Shown here: one piece after another, positions 1 to 4,863 of the stretch
Position numbering within the stretch: the first letter of the stretch is position 1
How the letters are laid out: every line of letters begins with the position of its first letter
Source: JAEXNA01 sp050486105
GTDB taxonomy: Bacteria > Vulcanimicrobiota > Xenobia > Xenobiales > JADMJV01
Direction: 5' to 3'
Assembly: GCA_050486105.1 (NCBI GenBank)
Contig: JBJHCR010000391.1
Coordinates: forward strand, 1 to 5,621
Length of the DNA stretch: 5,621 nt
The notes under the pieces: generated by a model
Told to the model about the DNA's origin: nothing
What the model saw: only the letters and a program-made list of their open reading frames with translations
Database searches by the model: none
Program-made: the position numbers and the translations under genes

Positions 1-23
1 TGTCGCTGCCGTGCTCATAGCGT

Positions 24-37
24 TGTTCCTTGGAATG
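24..37. promoter_or_regulatory. Candidate LexA box upstream of uvrA
   Basis: The sequence reads TGTTC-CTTG-GAATG. It matches the 14-bp LexA palindrome reported for Verrucomicrobia (TGTTC-N4-GAACA) at 8 of 10 defined positions, failing only in the last two bases of the right arm. It ends 17 nt before the ATG of a uvrA reading frame, and uvrA is a classical SOS gene, so position and motif agree. LexA binding here is an inference. No convincing -35/-10 pair could be assigned, because too little upstream sequence is in the window. Confidence 0.45.
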
Positions 38-54
38 ACGCGCGGTTGGAGCAT

Positions 55-1590
55 ATGAACGTGAACCGGGAAGAGCGGGGTGGTATCCACATCAAGGGCG
101 CCCGGGAGCACAACCTCAAGGACATCGAGGTCGTTCTCCCGCGTGATCGCCTAGTCGTGATTACCGGTGTCTCCGGCTCGGGAAAGAGCTCGCTGGCGTT
201 TGACACGCTGTACGCCGAGGGGCATCGAAAATTCATCGATTCGCTCAGTGCTTCGGCGCGTCAGGTTCTCGATCAGGTGAAGCGCCCCGAGGTCGACTTC
301 ATTCATGGGCTGTCGCCGGTCATCGCGATTGAGCAGCGCACAGGCGCGAACACCAATCCCCGTGCCACCGTTGCCACGGTGACGGAGCTGTCCGACTACG
401 CCAGACTGCTCTGGGCGGTCGGCGCGGAGGCTCGGTGCCCGAAAGACGGGGCGCCCATCGAGCGGCGCAGTCTCGATGACTGCATCACACGGGTTTACCA
501 AGAACCGGAAGGAAGCCGTCTGATTATTCTGGCGCCTTGGCTCACCGCACGTCCGTCGATCCTGCGCGACGAGTTGCCGTATTTGCGGCAGCGCGGGTAT
601 CAGCGGGTCCGGATAAACGGTGCGATCCGGGAGTTGGACGAGCCGAATCTCCTGGAGTCTGGGCGCGATGAGGTTTCGGTGGTCGCGACGGCCAGAAGGG
701 ATGCTCCCGAACTTGAGAGCCTAGGAGTAGAGGTTCGTTATGGAGATCTCTGTCAGGGGACGTATGCCGGGGATGTGGTGGAAGGATGCGACTTAGTTTA
801 TCATACAGCGGCGAAGGCCGGGATTTGGGGACCTTGGGAAGACTATTTTCGAATCAACGTAGATGCTACCGAGAGGTTGCTGAAAGGGTGTCGGACCCAC
901 GGAGTAAAGCACTTTGTCTACACCAGTTCCCCGTCGGTCACTTTTCAAGGAGAGTCTGAGGTTCTCAAGACGGAAGCTGCCCCCTATGGAAAGCATCCCA
1001 TGAACCCTTATTGTGCATCCAAGATCATTGCCGAACGGGCCGTTCTGGCAAGTCATGGGTGCAGTGCCTTGAGAACTCTTGCACTTCGGCCTCATTTGAT
1101 TTACGGTCCGAACGATCCTCATCTATTACCTCGGATTTTCGAGGCTGCCAAGAAAGGGCGATTGGTGAGAGTTGGGGACGGGGAAAACTTGGTCGACGTC
1201 ACTCACATCTCTGACGTCGTGGCCGCTCACCTGTCGGTCTTGGAGAGAGCGGAGTGTCAGGAAATCTGGGGACGCCCGTATTTCATCACCTCGGGTTCAC
1301 CCATCGAACTTTGGGAATGGCTTGAAAAGCTCTTGGAGTGGAAGGGCTTGCCTCCCATTCAGCGCAGGATAAGTTTGATTTGGGCTCGGCGTTTAGGCTG
1401 GCTCCTCGAACGGGTGTACGGTTTCTTTCGGCTCAGAAACGAGCCGCCCCTCACCGAGTTCTCGGCTCTCCAATTGGGATGTTCGCATACCTACTCCATA
1501 GAGTCGGCTAGGGAACTGTTGGGATATAACCCAGCGGTCGATCCTTGGGCACCGTTCGATACCCAGTTCACCACCGCTGCGATTGAGTGA
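55..1590 (+). CDS. Chimeric frame: UvrA N-terminus joined to OleD-like SDR lacking its Rossmann loop
   Basis: This is a 511-residue frame from ATG 55, with GGAG at 48-51 as a closely spaced ribosome binding site; a TTG at 46 is the alternative start. Residues ~10-209 are UvrA, the ATPase of the UvrABC excision-repair complex. They include the IHIKGAREHNLK start, Walker A GVSGSGKSS (38-46), GLSPVIAIEQ (86-94) and the RCPKDGAPI region (~128-135). UvrA is normally about 940 residues, so the zinc modules, the ABC signature and Walker B are all missing. From about residue 210 the protein is an extended SDR of the 3-beta-HSD/OleD type: AAKAGIWGPWEDYFRINV (252-269), YTSSPSV (289-295), catalytic YCASK (Y319, K323) and ALRPHLIYGPNDPHLLPR (343-360). 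OleD reduces 2-alkyl-3-oxoalkanoates in olefin hydrocarbon synthesis. The SDR lacks its N-terminal GxxGxxG nucleotide-binding loop, so neither half looks functional. GC is about 63-73% before nt ~680 and about 50% after it, like the rest of the window. Chimeric assembly is the leading explanation; a real recombination or deletion is possible. The domain calls are firm; the reality of the fusion is not. Confidence 0.8.
   Translation: MNVNREERGGIHIKGAREHNLKDIEVVLPRDRLVVITGVSGSGKSSLAFDTLYAEGHRKFIDSLSASARQVLDQVKRPEVDFIHGLSPVIAIEQRTGANTNPRATVATVTELSDYARLLWAVGAEARCPKDGAPIERRSLDDCITRVYQEPEGSRLIILAPWLTARPSILRDELPYLRQRGYQRVRINGAIRELDEPNLLESGRDEVSVVATARRDAPELESLGVEVRYGDLCQGTYAGDVVEGCDLVYHTAAKAGIWGPWEDYFRINVDATERLLKGCRTHGVKHFVYTSSPSVTFQGESEVLKTEAAPYGKHPMNPYCASKIIAERAVLASHGCSALRTLALRPHLIYGPNDPHLLPRIFEAAKKGRLVRVGDGENLVDVTHISDVVAAHLSVLERAECQEIWGRPYFITSGSPIELWEWLEKLLEWKGLPPIQRRISLIWARRLGWLLERVYGFFRLRNEPPLTEFSALQLGCSHTYSIESARELLGYNPAVDPWAPFDTQFTTAAIE
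676..697. other. UvrA/SDR junction and GC break
   Basis: UvrA-like sequence can be followed through RELDEPNLLESGRDEVSVV, where E. coli UvrA continues into a VVVDR strand. From VVATARR onward the sequence is the second beta strand of an SDR. The crossover therefore lies within a few codons around nt 676-697, where both families encode a similar Val-rich strand. Base composition and codon choice change at the same place. No insertion-sequence end or target duplication is visible, and the frame stays open across the join. Confidence 0.65.
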
Positions 1591-1596
1591 CCTATT

Positions 1597-1608
1597 GCTC
1601 TCCGGAGC
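1597..1608. terminator. Weak hairpin between convergent genes
   Basis: GCTC-TCCG-GAGC gives a 4-bp stem with a 4-nt loop, centred on the perfect palindrome CTCCGGAG (1600-1607). It sits in the 19-bp gap between the stop of the uvrA/SDR frame (1590) and the TAA of the minus-strand gene (1612-1610). There is no T-tract on either strand. It could help separate the convergent transcripts but would be a poor intrinsic terminator. Confidence 0.2.
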
Positions 1609-1609
1609 C

Positions 1610-2011
1610 TTAGCCTGCCGGGGGACGGGACGAGTAGACCGTGGCTTCAGTGAACCCGGGTTGGGCCGTTGCGCCACCAGAGTATACTCCGTTTTGAGCC
1701 CCGTGGACGGCGTGCACAGAAGTATTTTCAGCCCCCTGAACGGCGAGCGGACCGGGTCCGATGTGGGAGGAGGAATCCTGATTCCCCCAGGCGGCCAAGA
1801 TTCCAGAGGCTCGGGCCTCTCCGGCGGCCGATTCACTGGACGATTCGGCCGCTTCTACACTGGGTGAGAAAGTCGCTGCCGGGGCCTGCGTTTGAAGAGT
1901 TTCTTGGGGTGCAGTGGGCGCAGCTTCGGATACCGGCCTAGGGATGGCAGGTTGCTGTTGCGGGATCTGGGGTCCGCGTGCTCCTATGGAATTGATAAAA
2001 TCCGCGCTCAT
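1610..2011 (-). CDS. Hypothetical Pro/Ala/Ser/Gln-rich, probably disordered protein
   Basis: This is a 133-residue protein that I do not recognise. The start is the ATG at 2011-2009, because AAGGAG (2024-2019 on the minus strand) lies 7 nt upstream; a GTG at 2032 is in frame but lies beyond that ribosome binding site. After a short N-terminus (MSADFINSIGARGPQ), residues 16-65 are rich in Pro, Ala, Gln, Ser and Glu. Residues 90-133 are Gly/Ala/Thr/Ser-rich. There is no signal peptide, membrane segment, cysteine or catalytic motif. An 11-residue unit is duplicated in tandem at about 90-111 (AVQGAENTSVH then AVHGAQNGVYS). It is transcribed divergently from the 2130-3176 gene and convergently with the SDR. 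A low-complexity frame can be open by chance, but the strong ribosome binding site, the neat fit between neighbours and the lack of a better frame on the other strand favour a real gene. Confidence 0.65.
   Translation of the reverse strand: MSADFINSIGARGPQIPQQQPAIPRPVSEAAPTAPQETLQTQAPAATFSPSVEAAESSSESAAGEARASGILAAWGNQDSSSHIGPGPLAVQGAENTSVHAVHGAQNGVYSGGATAQPGFTEATVYSSRPPAG
1691..1744 (-). repeat. 33-bp-period tandem duplication inside the disordered gene
   Basis: Two 21-bp segments, 1691-1711 and 1724-1744, match at 17 of 21 positions on the minus strand. They encode AVQGAEN and AVHGAQN respectively. The period is 33 nt, or 11 codons, so the frame is kept. Most differences are at third codon positions or are Gln/His and Glu/Gln swaps, which suggests an old in-frame duplication under some protein-level constraint. 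Confidence 0.5.
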
Positions 2012-2065
2012 TGGCTTACTCCTTACTCCCACCTTATTACGAATGAGAAGCCACGGGGACTAGGG

Positions 2066-2096
2066 TCATGTTAACATGATGTTAAAGATGTTAACA
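2066..2096. promoter_or_regulatory. Candidate operator: paired TGTTAACA palindromes
   Basis: TCATGTTAACATGA (2066-2079) is a perfect 14-bp palindrome with the core TGTTAACA (2069-2076). A second exact TGTTAACA lies at 2089-2096, 20 bp centre to centre, and a partial copy TGTTAAAG (2080-2087) lies between them. Two sites two helical turns apart in a 118-bp divergent intergenic region are what a dimeric repressor or activator operator usually looks like. The regulator is unknown. The motif does not match the published Verrucomicrobia LexA box. Confidence 0.5.
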
Positions 2097-2115
2097 GATA
2101 TGAACGATTTGTAAA
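2088..2115 (-). promoter_or_regulatory. Possible sigma70-type promoter of the minus-strand gene
   Basis: Read on the minus strand, TTTACA (2115-2110, 5 of 6 to TTGACA) is followed after 16 bp by TAACAT (2093-2088, 4 of 6 to TATAAT). Transcription would begin near 2081 and give a leader of about 70 nt. The -10 overlaps one of the TGTTAACA palindromes, so a protein bound there would block this promoter. This is a consensus match only. Confidence 0.3.
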
Positions 2116-2129
2116 AATCTTGCCATTGA

Positions 2130-3176
2130 ATGTCAGGGACTTATCTTTTGACGCAGGAGGGCTCATGGGGGGGCGTTAACCAACTCCTAGTGAAACGCAT
2201 TTTGCTGATATTGCTGGGGACAGCGGTTCTCTTAACTGGTCTGGCTGTGCTGTCTGACGCAACTTTTCGTTATCCTTGGTTTGGGGTGGAACTCCTGCGG
2301 GACTTGTCCGCGCTCGAAGGCGAAGACAGTTTGGCTGTCATGGTAAGCGTCGATGCAGGGCTCGAGATGGTTGCTGAAGAGGACCTGCACGAAGAGCCGA
2401 GCGTTCAGGATTCCTACACTTTACTGATCCTGATGAAAGAGAAACTTATTCAGCAGAAGAAGAGCGCTACCGTTATCTACAATGTCGAGCAGATGGAGTC
2501 TGAGCAATGGGCTTGGCAGCAAGCTCGCCTAGACAAGTTGTCTATCCGCTCCGAGGTGTTTCCCTCACAACTCCCTCTCAATCCCCAACTCACCGTGCCT
2601 CAGCCTCACGAACTGACTCGTCCCACCGTTTGGGCCCCCTGGTTAGTCACGCTTTGGCCCAAGTTTCCTAGCGGCATGCAAAAGGCCGGCCGTTCAAGTT
2701 GGAGTGAACAGTTTTCGATCCTCGAGAGCGATCCGGTGACGGGAGAACCCTTCCCGGTGAGCCTTAAGTTGGTCTACCAGTTGAGGAACTTTCAGAATAC
2801 CAGTGAAGGGGTCTTGGCAAACGTCTTCATTGTGGGCACCTACGGCCTTGGAGCGGAAAGTTCAGAAAATCGTGAGGTGACCGGGCTCTACAAAGGATTT
2901 GTCCTGGTGGATCCCTCCACCGGTCGGGTGACCGGAGGGGAGTACCGAACAGAGCAGGTCGTTGCAGTGAGGCAACCCGGATTACCAGTGGTACGTAAAG
3001 CTGTCTACCAAGGTGTCAGGTTTTGGAGACCCAAGTACATGCAGAAGGGCCTTTCCCCGATAGTCGAAGCCTTTCAGGATGACGAGGTTCCCAGGCCTCA
3101 CGGATTGGGTGAGTTGGATTCGATTTCCATCGATGAAATTTCTGAACCACCTTCAACGTCCGGAGAAACCCCATGA
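2130..3176 (+). CDS. Hypothetical membrane-anchored protein (signal anchor plus extracytoplasmic domain)
   Basis: This is 348 residues from ATG 2130; I do not recognise the family. A single hydrophobic segment (VKRILLILLGTAVLLTGLAV, 21-40) preceded by Lys/Arg predicts a signal anchor, with residues ~45-348 outside the cytoplasm. Features include an acidic stretch (63-92), a Pro-rich linker (143-170), and a beta-rich C-terminal half with LVDPSTGRVTGGEYRTEQ (259-276), a DxxTGRV-type turn seen in many secreted beta-sheet proteins. The tail (316-348) is acidic and Pro/Ser-rich. The start is doubtful. ATG 2130 has no ribosome binding site, whereas AGGAGG (2155-2160) sits 4 nt before ATG 2165, which is out of frame because of the 7-G run at 2167-2173. 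With one G fewer, translation would begin MGGVNQLLVKR and give 336 residues. GTG 2190 is another in-frame option but has no ribosome binding site. The stop overlaps the next gene by 4 bp (ATGA), so it is cotranscribed with the YqaA-type gene. Confidence 0.75.
   Translation: MSGTYLLTQEGSWGGVNQLLVKRILLILLGTAVLLTGLAVLSDATFRYPWFGVELLRDLSALEGEDSLAVMVSVDAGLEMVAEEDLHEEPSVQDSYTLLILMKEKLIQQKKSATVIYNVEQMESEQWAWQQARLDKLSIRSEVFPSQLPLNPQLTVPQPHELTRPTVWAPWLVTLWPKFPSGMQKAGRSSWSEQFSILESDPVTGEPFPVSLKLVYQLRNFQNTSEGVLANVFIVGTYGLGAESSENREVTGLYKGFVLVDPSTGRVTGGEYRTEQVVAVRQPGLPVVRKAVYQGVRFWRPKYMQKGLSPIVEAFQDDEVPRPHGLGELDSISIDEISEPPSTSGETP
2155..2179 (+). promoter_or_regulatory. Strong RBS leading into an out-of-frame ATG and poly-G tract
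   Basis: AGGAGG at 2155-2160 is followed after 4 nt by ATG 2165 and then seven consecutive Gs (2167-2173, the first being the G of ATG). As read, this start gives only four codons (M-G-G-R) before TAA at 2177-2179. Removing one G fuses it to the long frame. The site is either a sequencing or assembly indel, a slippage-prone switch, or a tiny leader peptide. Confidence 0.55.
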
Positions 3177-3787
3177 CCGAGGTCGAACCGAAAAAGAAAC
3201 GTCCAGGCCCGCTCAGGCGGCTTTACGACTGGGTCATAGGATGGGCGGAATCTCCCTATGGGGTGTGGGCCTTGTTCTTCATCGCCATGTTCGAGTCCTC
3301 ATTCTTCCCCATCCCCCCAGACGTCTTGCTTTTGGCTTTGGCACTGGGTGCACCGCGCCGCGCTTTTTTCTTCGCTTTTGTCTGCGCTCTGGGCTCGGTG
3401 ATAGGTGCAGTCATCGGATATCTCATTGGAGTCATGTTCTATGACACCGTGGGCGTTTGGATCGTCCAAACCTATGGACTGGAAGCAAAGCTAGAGGTCG
3501 TTCAAGAAAAATACACCGAAAACGCCTTCCTGGCCATTGTAGCCGCGGGCTTCACTCCGATTCCCTTCAAGGTATTCACTATTGCCTCAGGGATGATGAA
3601 GATTCCCTTGACCACCTTGGTGGTGGCCTCAGCCATCTCTAGAACCGCTCGATTCCTTCTGGTGGCGGCCTTCGTCTACTTTTTTGGGGATTGGGCCAAG
3701 ACCTTCATCGACCGCTACTTCAACGCGTTGACGACGGTCTTCATGGTTCTGCTCATCGGCGGATTTGTCTTGATCCGATACCTATGA
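3173..3787 (+). CDS. yqaA: YqaA/DedA (VTT-domain) family inner-membrane protein
   Basis: This 204-residue protein is typical in length for YqaA-like members of the DedA/SNARE-associated (VTT) family. Characterised relatives act as lipid-carrier transporters, for example undecaprenyl-phosphate or phospholipid flippases, and affect membrane homeostasis. The substrate of this member cannot be told from sequence. After a basic N-terminus (KKKRPGPLRR), hydrophobic segments fall at about 29-60, 64-88, 117-150 and 156-170, with a final helix at 186-203. The family signatures are MFESSFFPIPPD (39-50), GSVIGAVIGYLIG (74-86), GFTPIPFKVFTIASG (126-140) and SRTARF (156-161). These supply the conserved Glu, the two re-entrant-loop proline motifs and the conserved Arg residues. 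GGAG (3162-3165) lies 7 nt before the ATG. The start codon overlaps the stop of the upstream membrane-anchored protein, implying translational coupling and perhaps a shared envelope role. Confidence 0.9.
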   Translation: MTEVEPKKKRPGPLRRLYDWVIGWAESPYGVWALFFIAMFESSFFPIPPDVLLLALALGAPRRAFFFAFVCALGSVIGAVIGYLIGVMFYDTVGVWIVQTYGLEAKLEVVQEKYTENAFLAIVAAGFTPIPFKVFTIASGMMKIPLTTLVVASAISRTARFLLVAAFVYFFGDWAKTFIDRYFNALTTVFMVLLIGGFVLIRYL

Positions 3788-3825
3788 ACTCAAGCGCAAT
3801 CTGAAATGTTGGGTTTGTTGGACTT

Positions 3826-3843
3826 CTAAAGCGCTCGCTTTAG
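3826..3843. terminator. Bidirectional terminator-like hairpin between convergent genes
   Basis: CTAAAGCG-CT-CGCTTTAG is a perfect inverted repeat; allowing for a real loop it forms a 7-bp stem with a 4-nt loop. It starts 39 nt after the yqaA stop and contains the TAA of the minus-strand PilZ gene (3842-3840). An A-tract on one arm and a T-tract on the other give each transcript a short run of U at the 3' arm. There is no extended U-tract, so termination strength is uncertain. Confidence 0.4.
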
Positions 3844-4535
3844 ATTCCGCCGCTGCGGCTTTCGGCCCGATCTTGACGCTTCTGATAGTAGATAGAGTAG
3901 CTCAAGATGGCACTTCGATCCTCGGGATTGATCTCTTCAAACTGAACCTCAGAAATGTGCTTGCGGTTGTCTTCGGGGTCCTTTTCGGAGCCAACGGCCC
4001 GAGCGTTGACATCGATGTGGGGGGCATTGGGAATTTCGAGCACGATCTTCAAGCTGGTCTCGGGCGGGATCGCAAGATTCGTCTTCAAGAAAAGGCTGTT
4101 AGGGGTAATCGCGTGAGTGGATGCTACCTGAGTGTAACTTGACCGTTGAGCCTGGTACGAAACCGGGATGGACACGTTCACTCGAAAACCATCATCGCGC
4201 TCTGGGACTTCTGTAGCATCGGTGGTTTTTGAGGTCGGAGGATCGACATCAAACTCCTGGTCTCTGGCATCTCGCACCTGGGACTCATAGGAGAAGAAAG
4301 TGTTTTGCCCCTCGTCGAAATACGAGATGCTCAACTCGAGTCCCGGATGGATATGGACCGGATTCATGGCGTTGCCAGGGGCACTCAAAGTAAGCCGTTT
4401 TTTTGCGACTTCTAAAACTTCAACGAAGTAGCTTTGAACCTCTCCTTCTCCGTCCACAAACTCAATTTCGAGAGTCTGGTGAGGTGAAGGTTTGAATACT
4501 TGTTTGCCTTTGCCTAACCAAGAAAACAGGCCCAT
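3840..4535 (-). CDS. YcgR-like PilZ-domain protein with degenerate c-di-GMP motif
   Basis: This is a 231-residue cytoplasmic protein. The start is ATG 4535-4533, since AAGGAG (4550-4545) lies 9 nt upstream; the frame extends 22 codons further but without a ribosome binding site. Residues ~20-90 form a beta-rich YcgR-N-like domain (TLEIEFVDGEGEVQSYFVEV through FFSYESQVRDA). A Ser/Thr/Asp linker (91-111) follows, and residues ~112-222 look like PilZ: ERDDGFRVNVSIPVSY (112-127) corresponds to the usual RRxxFRVxxxxPV start, and FEEINPEDRSAILSYSIYYQ (199-218) is a typical PilZ ending. PilZ proteins bind cyclic di-GMP through RxxxR and D/NxSxxG. Here the first is spaced RDDGFR (113-118) and the second is replaced by ITPNSLFL (143-150) with no D/NxSxxG. 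Binding may therefore be weakened or lost, making it a structural adaptor rather than a c-di-GMP sensor. Targets such as flagella, secretion or exopolysaccharide are unknown. It is a single-gene unit, convergent with yqaA and divergent from the LexA-like gene. Confidence 0.8.
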   Translation of the reverse strand: MGLFSWLGKGKQVFKPSPHQTLEIEFVDGEGEVQSYFVEVLEVAKKRLTLSAPGNAMNPVHIHPGLELSISYFDEGQNTFFSYESQVRDARDQEFDVDPPTSKTTDATEVPERDDGFRVNVSIPVSYQAQRSSYTQVASTHAITPNSLFLKTNLAIPPETSLKIVLEIPNAPHIDVNARAVGSEKDPEDNRKHISEVQFEEINPEDRSAILSYSIYYQKRQDRAESRSGGI

Positions 4536-4558
4536 ATGGTGCAACTCCTTTTTGTCGG

Positions 4559-4577
4559 GGGGACTTTTCGAGTCCCC
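4559..4577 (-). promoter_or_regulatory. 5'-leader hairpin of the PilZ gene
   Basis: On the minus strand GGGGACT-CGAAA-AGTCCCC forms a perfect 7-bp GC-rich stem with a 5-nt loop. It lies 8 nt before the AAGGAG ribosome binding site of the PilZ gene. It has no U-tract on either strand, so it does not look like a terminator. A structure at this place could tune ribosome access or stabilise the mRNA; no known riboswitch class is recognised. Confidence 0.45.
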
Positions 4578-4785
4578 AGACACGATCCCTCTTGTAAACA
4601 ACTTGTAATATTATTGACGAAAAGCAATGAAGGCTTCGTCTGAAAGTACTCTTTGCGGAGTGTGCGACATGACCCTGCCAAAGCTGAGAACTGGAAGGCT
4701 TTCATTCTTCCTTAAGGACCTCGACATCTGCAGTTCACAAGTTCGCAAAAGGCTGTCAACATCCAGTTTATTTCACGTTATTGGG

Positions 4786-4799
4786 GGTTCGCTAGAATG
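4786..4799. promoter_or_regulatory. Candidate LexA box at the promoter of the LexA-like gene
   Basis: GGTTC-GCTA-GAATG matches TGTTC-N4-GAACA at 7 of 10 positions and keeps the central GTTC-N4-GAA core. Its right arm, GAATG, is identical to that of the site in front of uvrA. It overlaps the best -10 of the region, TAGAAT (4793-4798), and lies 65 bp before the start of the LexA-like gene, which suits autorepression. Binding is inferred. Confidence 0.4.
4793..4798 (+). promoter_or_regulatory. -10 element of the LexA-like gene
   Basis: TAGAAT matches TATAAT at 5 of 6 positions. The -35 at 17-bp spacing (ATTTCA, 4770-4775) is poor, at 3 of 6. Transcription would start near 4805 and give a leader of about 59 nt. 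The element lies inside the candidate LexA box. Confidence 0.35.
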
Positions 4800-4863
4800 G
4801 CAGGTGGCTGAGTGAGTCCTCAGAGGCTCAGGCAAGCTCCAAGCTCAACAATCGGAGGCTCCT

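Larger units (their letters stand above)
4536..4863. other. 328-bp divergent intergenic region
   Basis: This region separates the PilZ gene (leftward) from the LexA-like gene (rightward). It holds the PilZ ribosome binding site and leader hairpin, an AT-rich stretch (about 4591-4625) with two CTTGTAA direct repeats 11 bp apart (4591-4597 and 4602-4608), a LexA-box-like site overlapping a good -10 (4786-4799), and the ribosome binding site of the LexA-like gene. I see no convincing small gene between about 4630 and 4780. Confidence 0.6.

Noticed and set aside
151..501. Minus-strand 116-codon frame opposite uvrA.
   Set aside because: Typical antisense shadow of a GC-rich coding region; the plus strand is unmistakably UvrA.
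1393..1836. Minus-strand 147-codon frame and the plus-strand frames around 1583-2074.
   Set aside because: They overlap the SDR coding region or the 1610-2011 minus-strand gene. The latter has the only good ribosome binding site in the region.
2066..2096. TGTTAACA sites as LexA boxes.
   Set aside because: They lack the C-N4-G spacing of TGTTC-N4-GAACA; the core is a continuous palindrome, so another regulator is more likely.
3079..3444. Alternative plus-strand frame across the junction of the membrane-anchored gene and yqaA.
   Set aside because: It is out of frame with both well-supported genes and lacks the VTT-family motifs that the 3173 frame shows.
4559..4577. The GGGGACT hairpin as an intrinsic terminator.
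   Set aside because: Neither strand has a U-tract after the stem, and it lies inside the expected leader of the PilZ gene.
4627..4815. A 62-codon plus-strand open frame in the 328-bp intergenic region.
   Set aside because: There is no ribosome binding site before its ATG. It runs through the -10 and LexA-box-like site of the next gene, and its composition shows no protein features.
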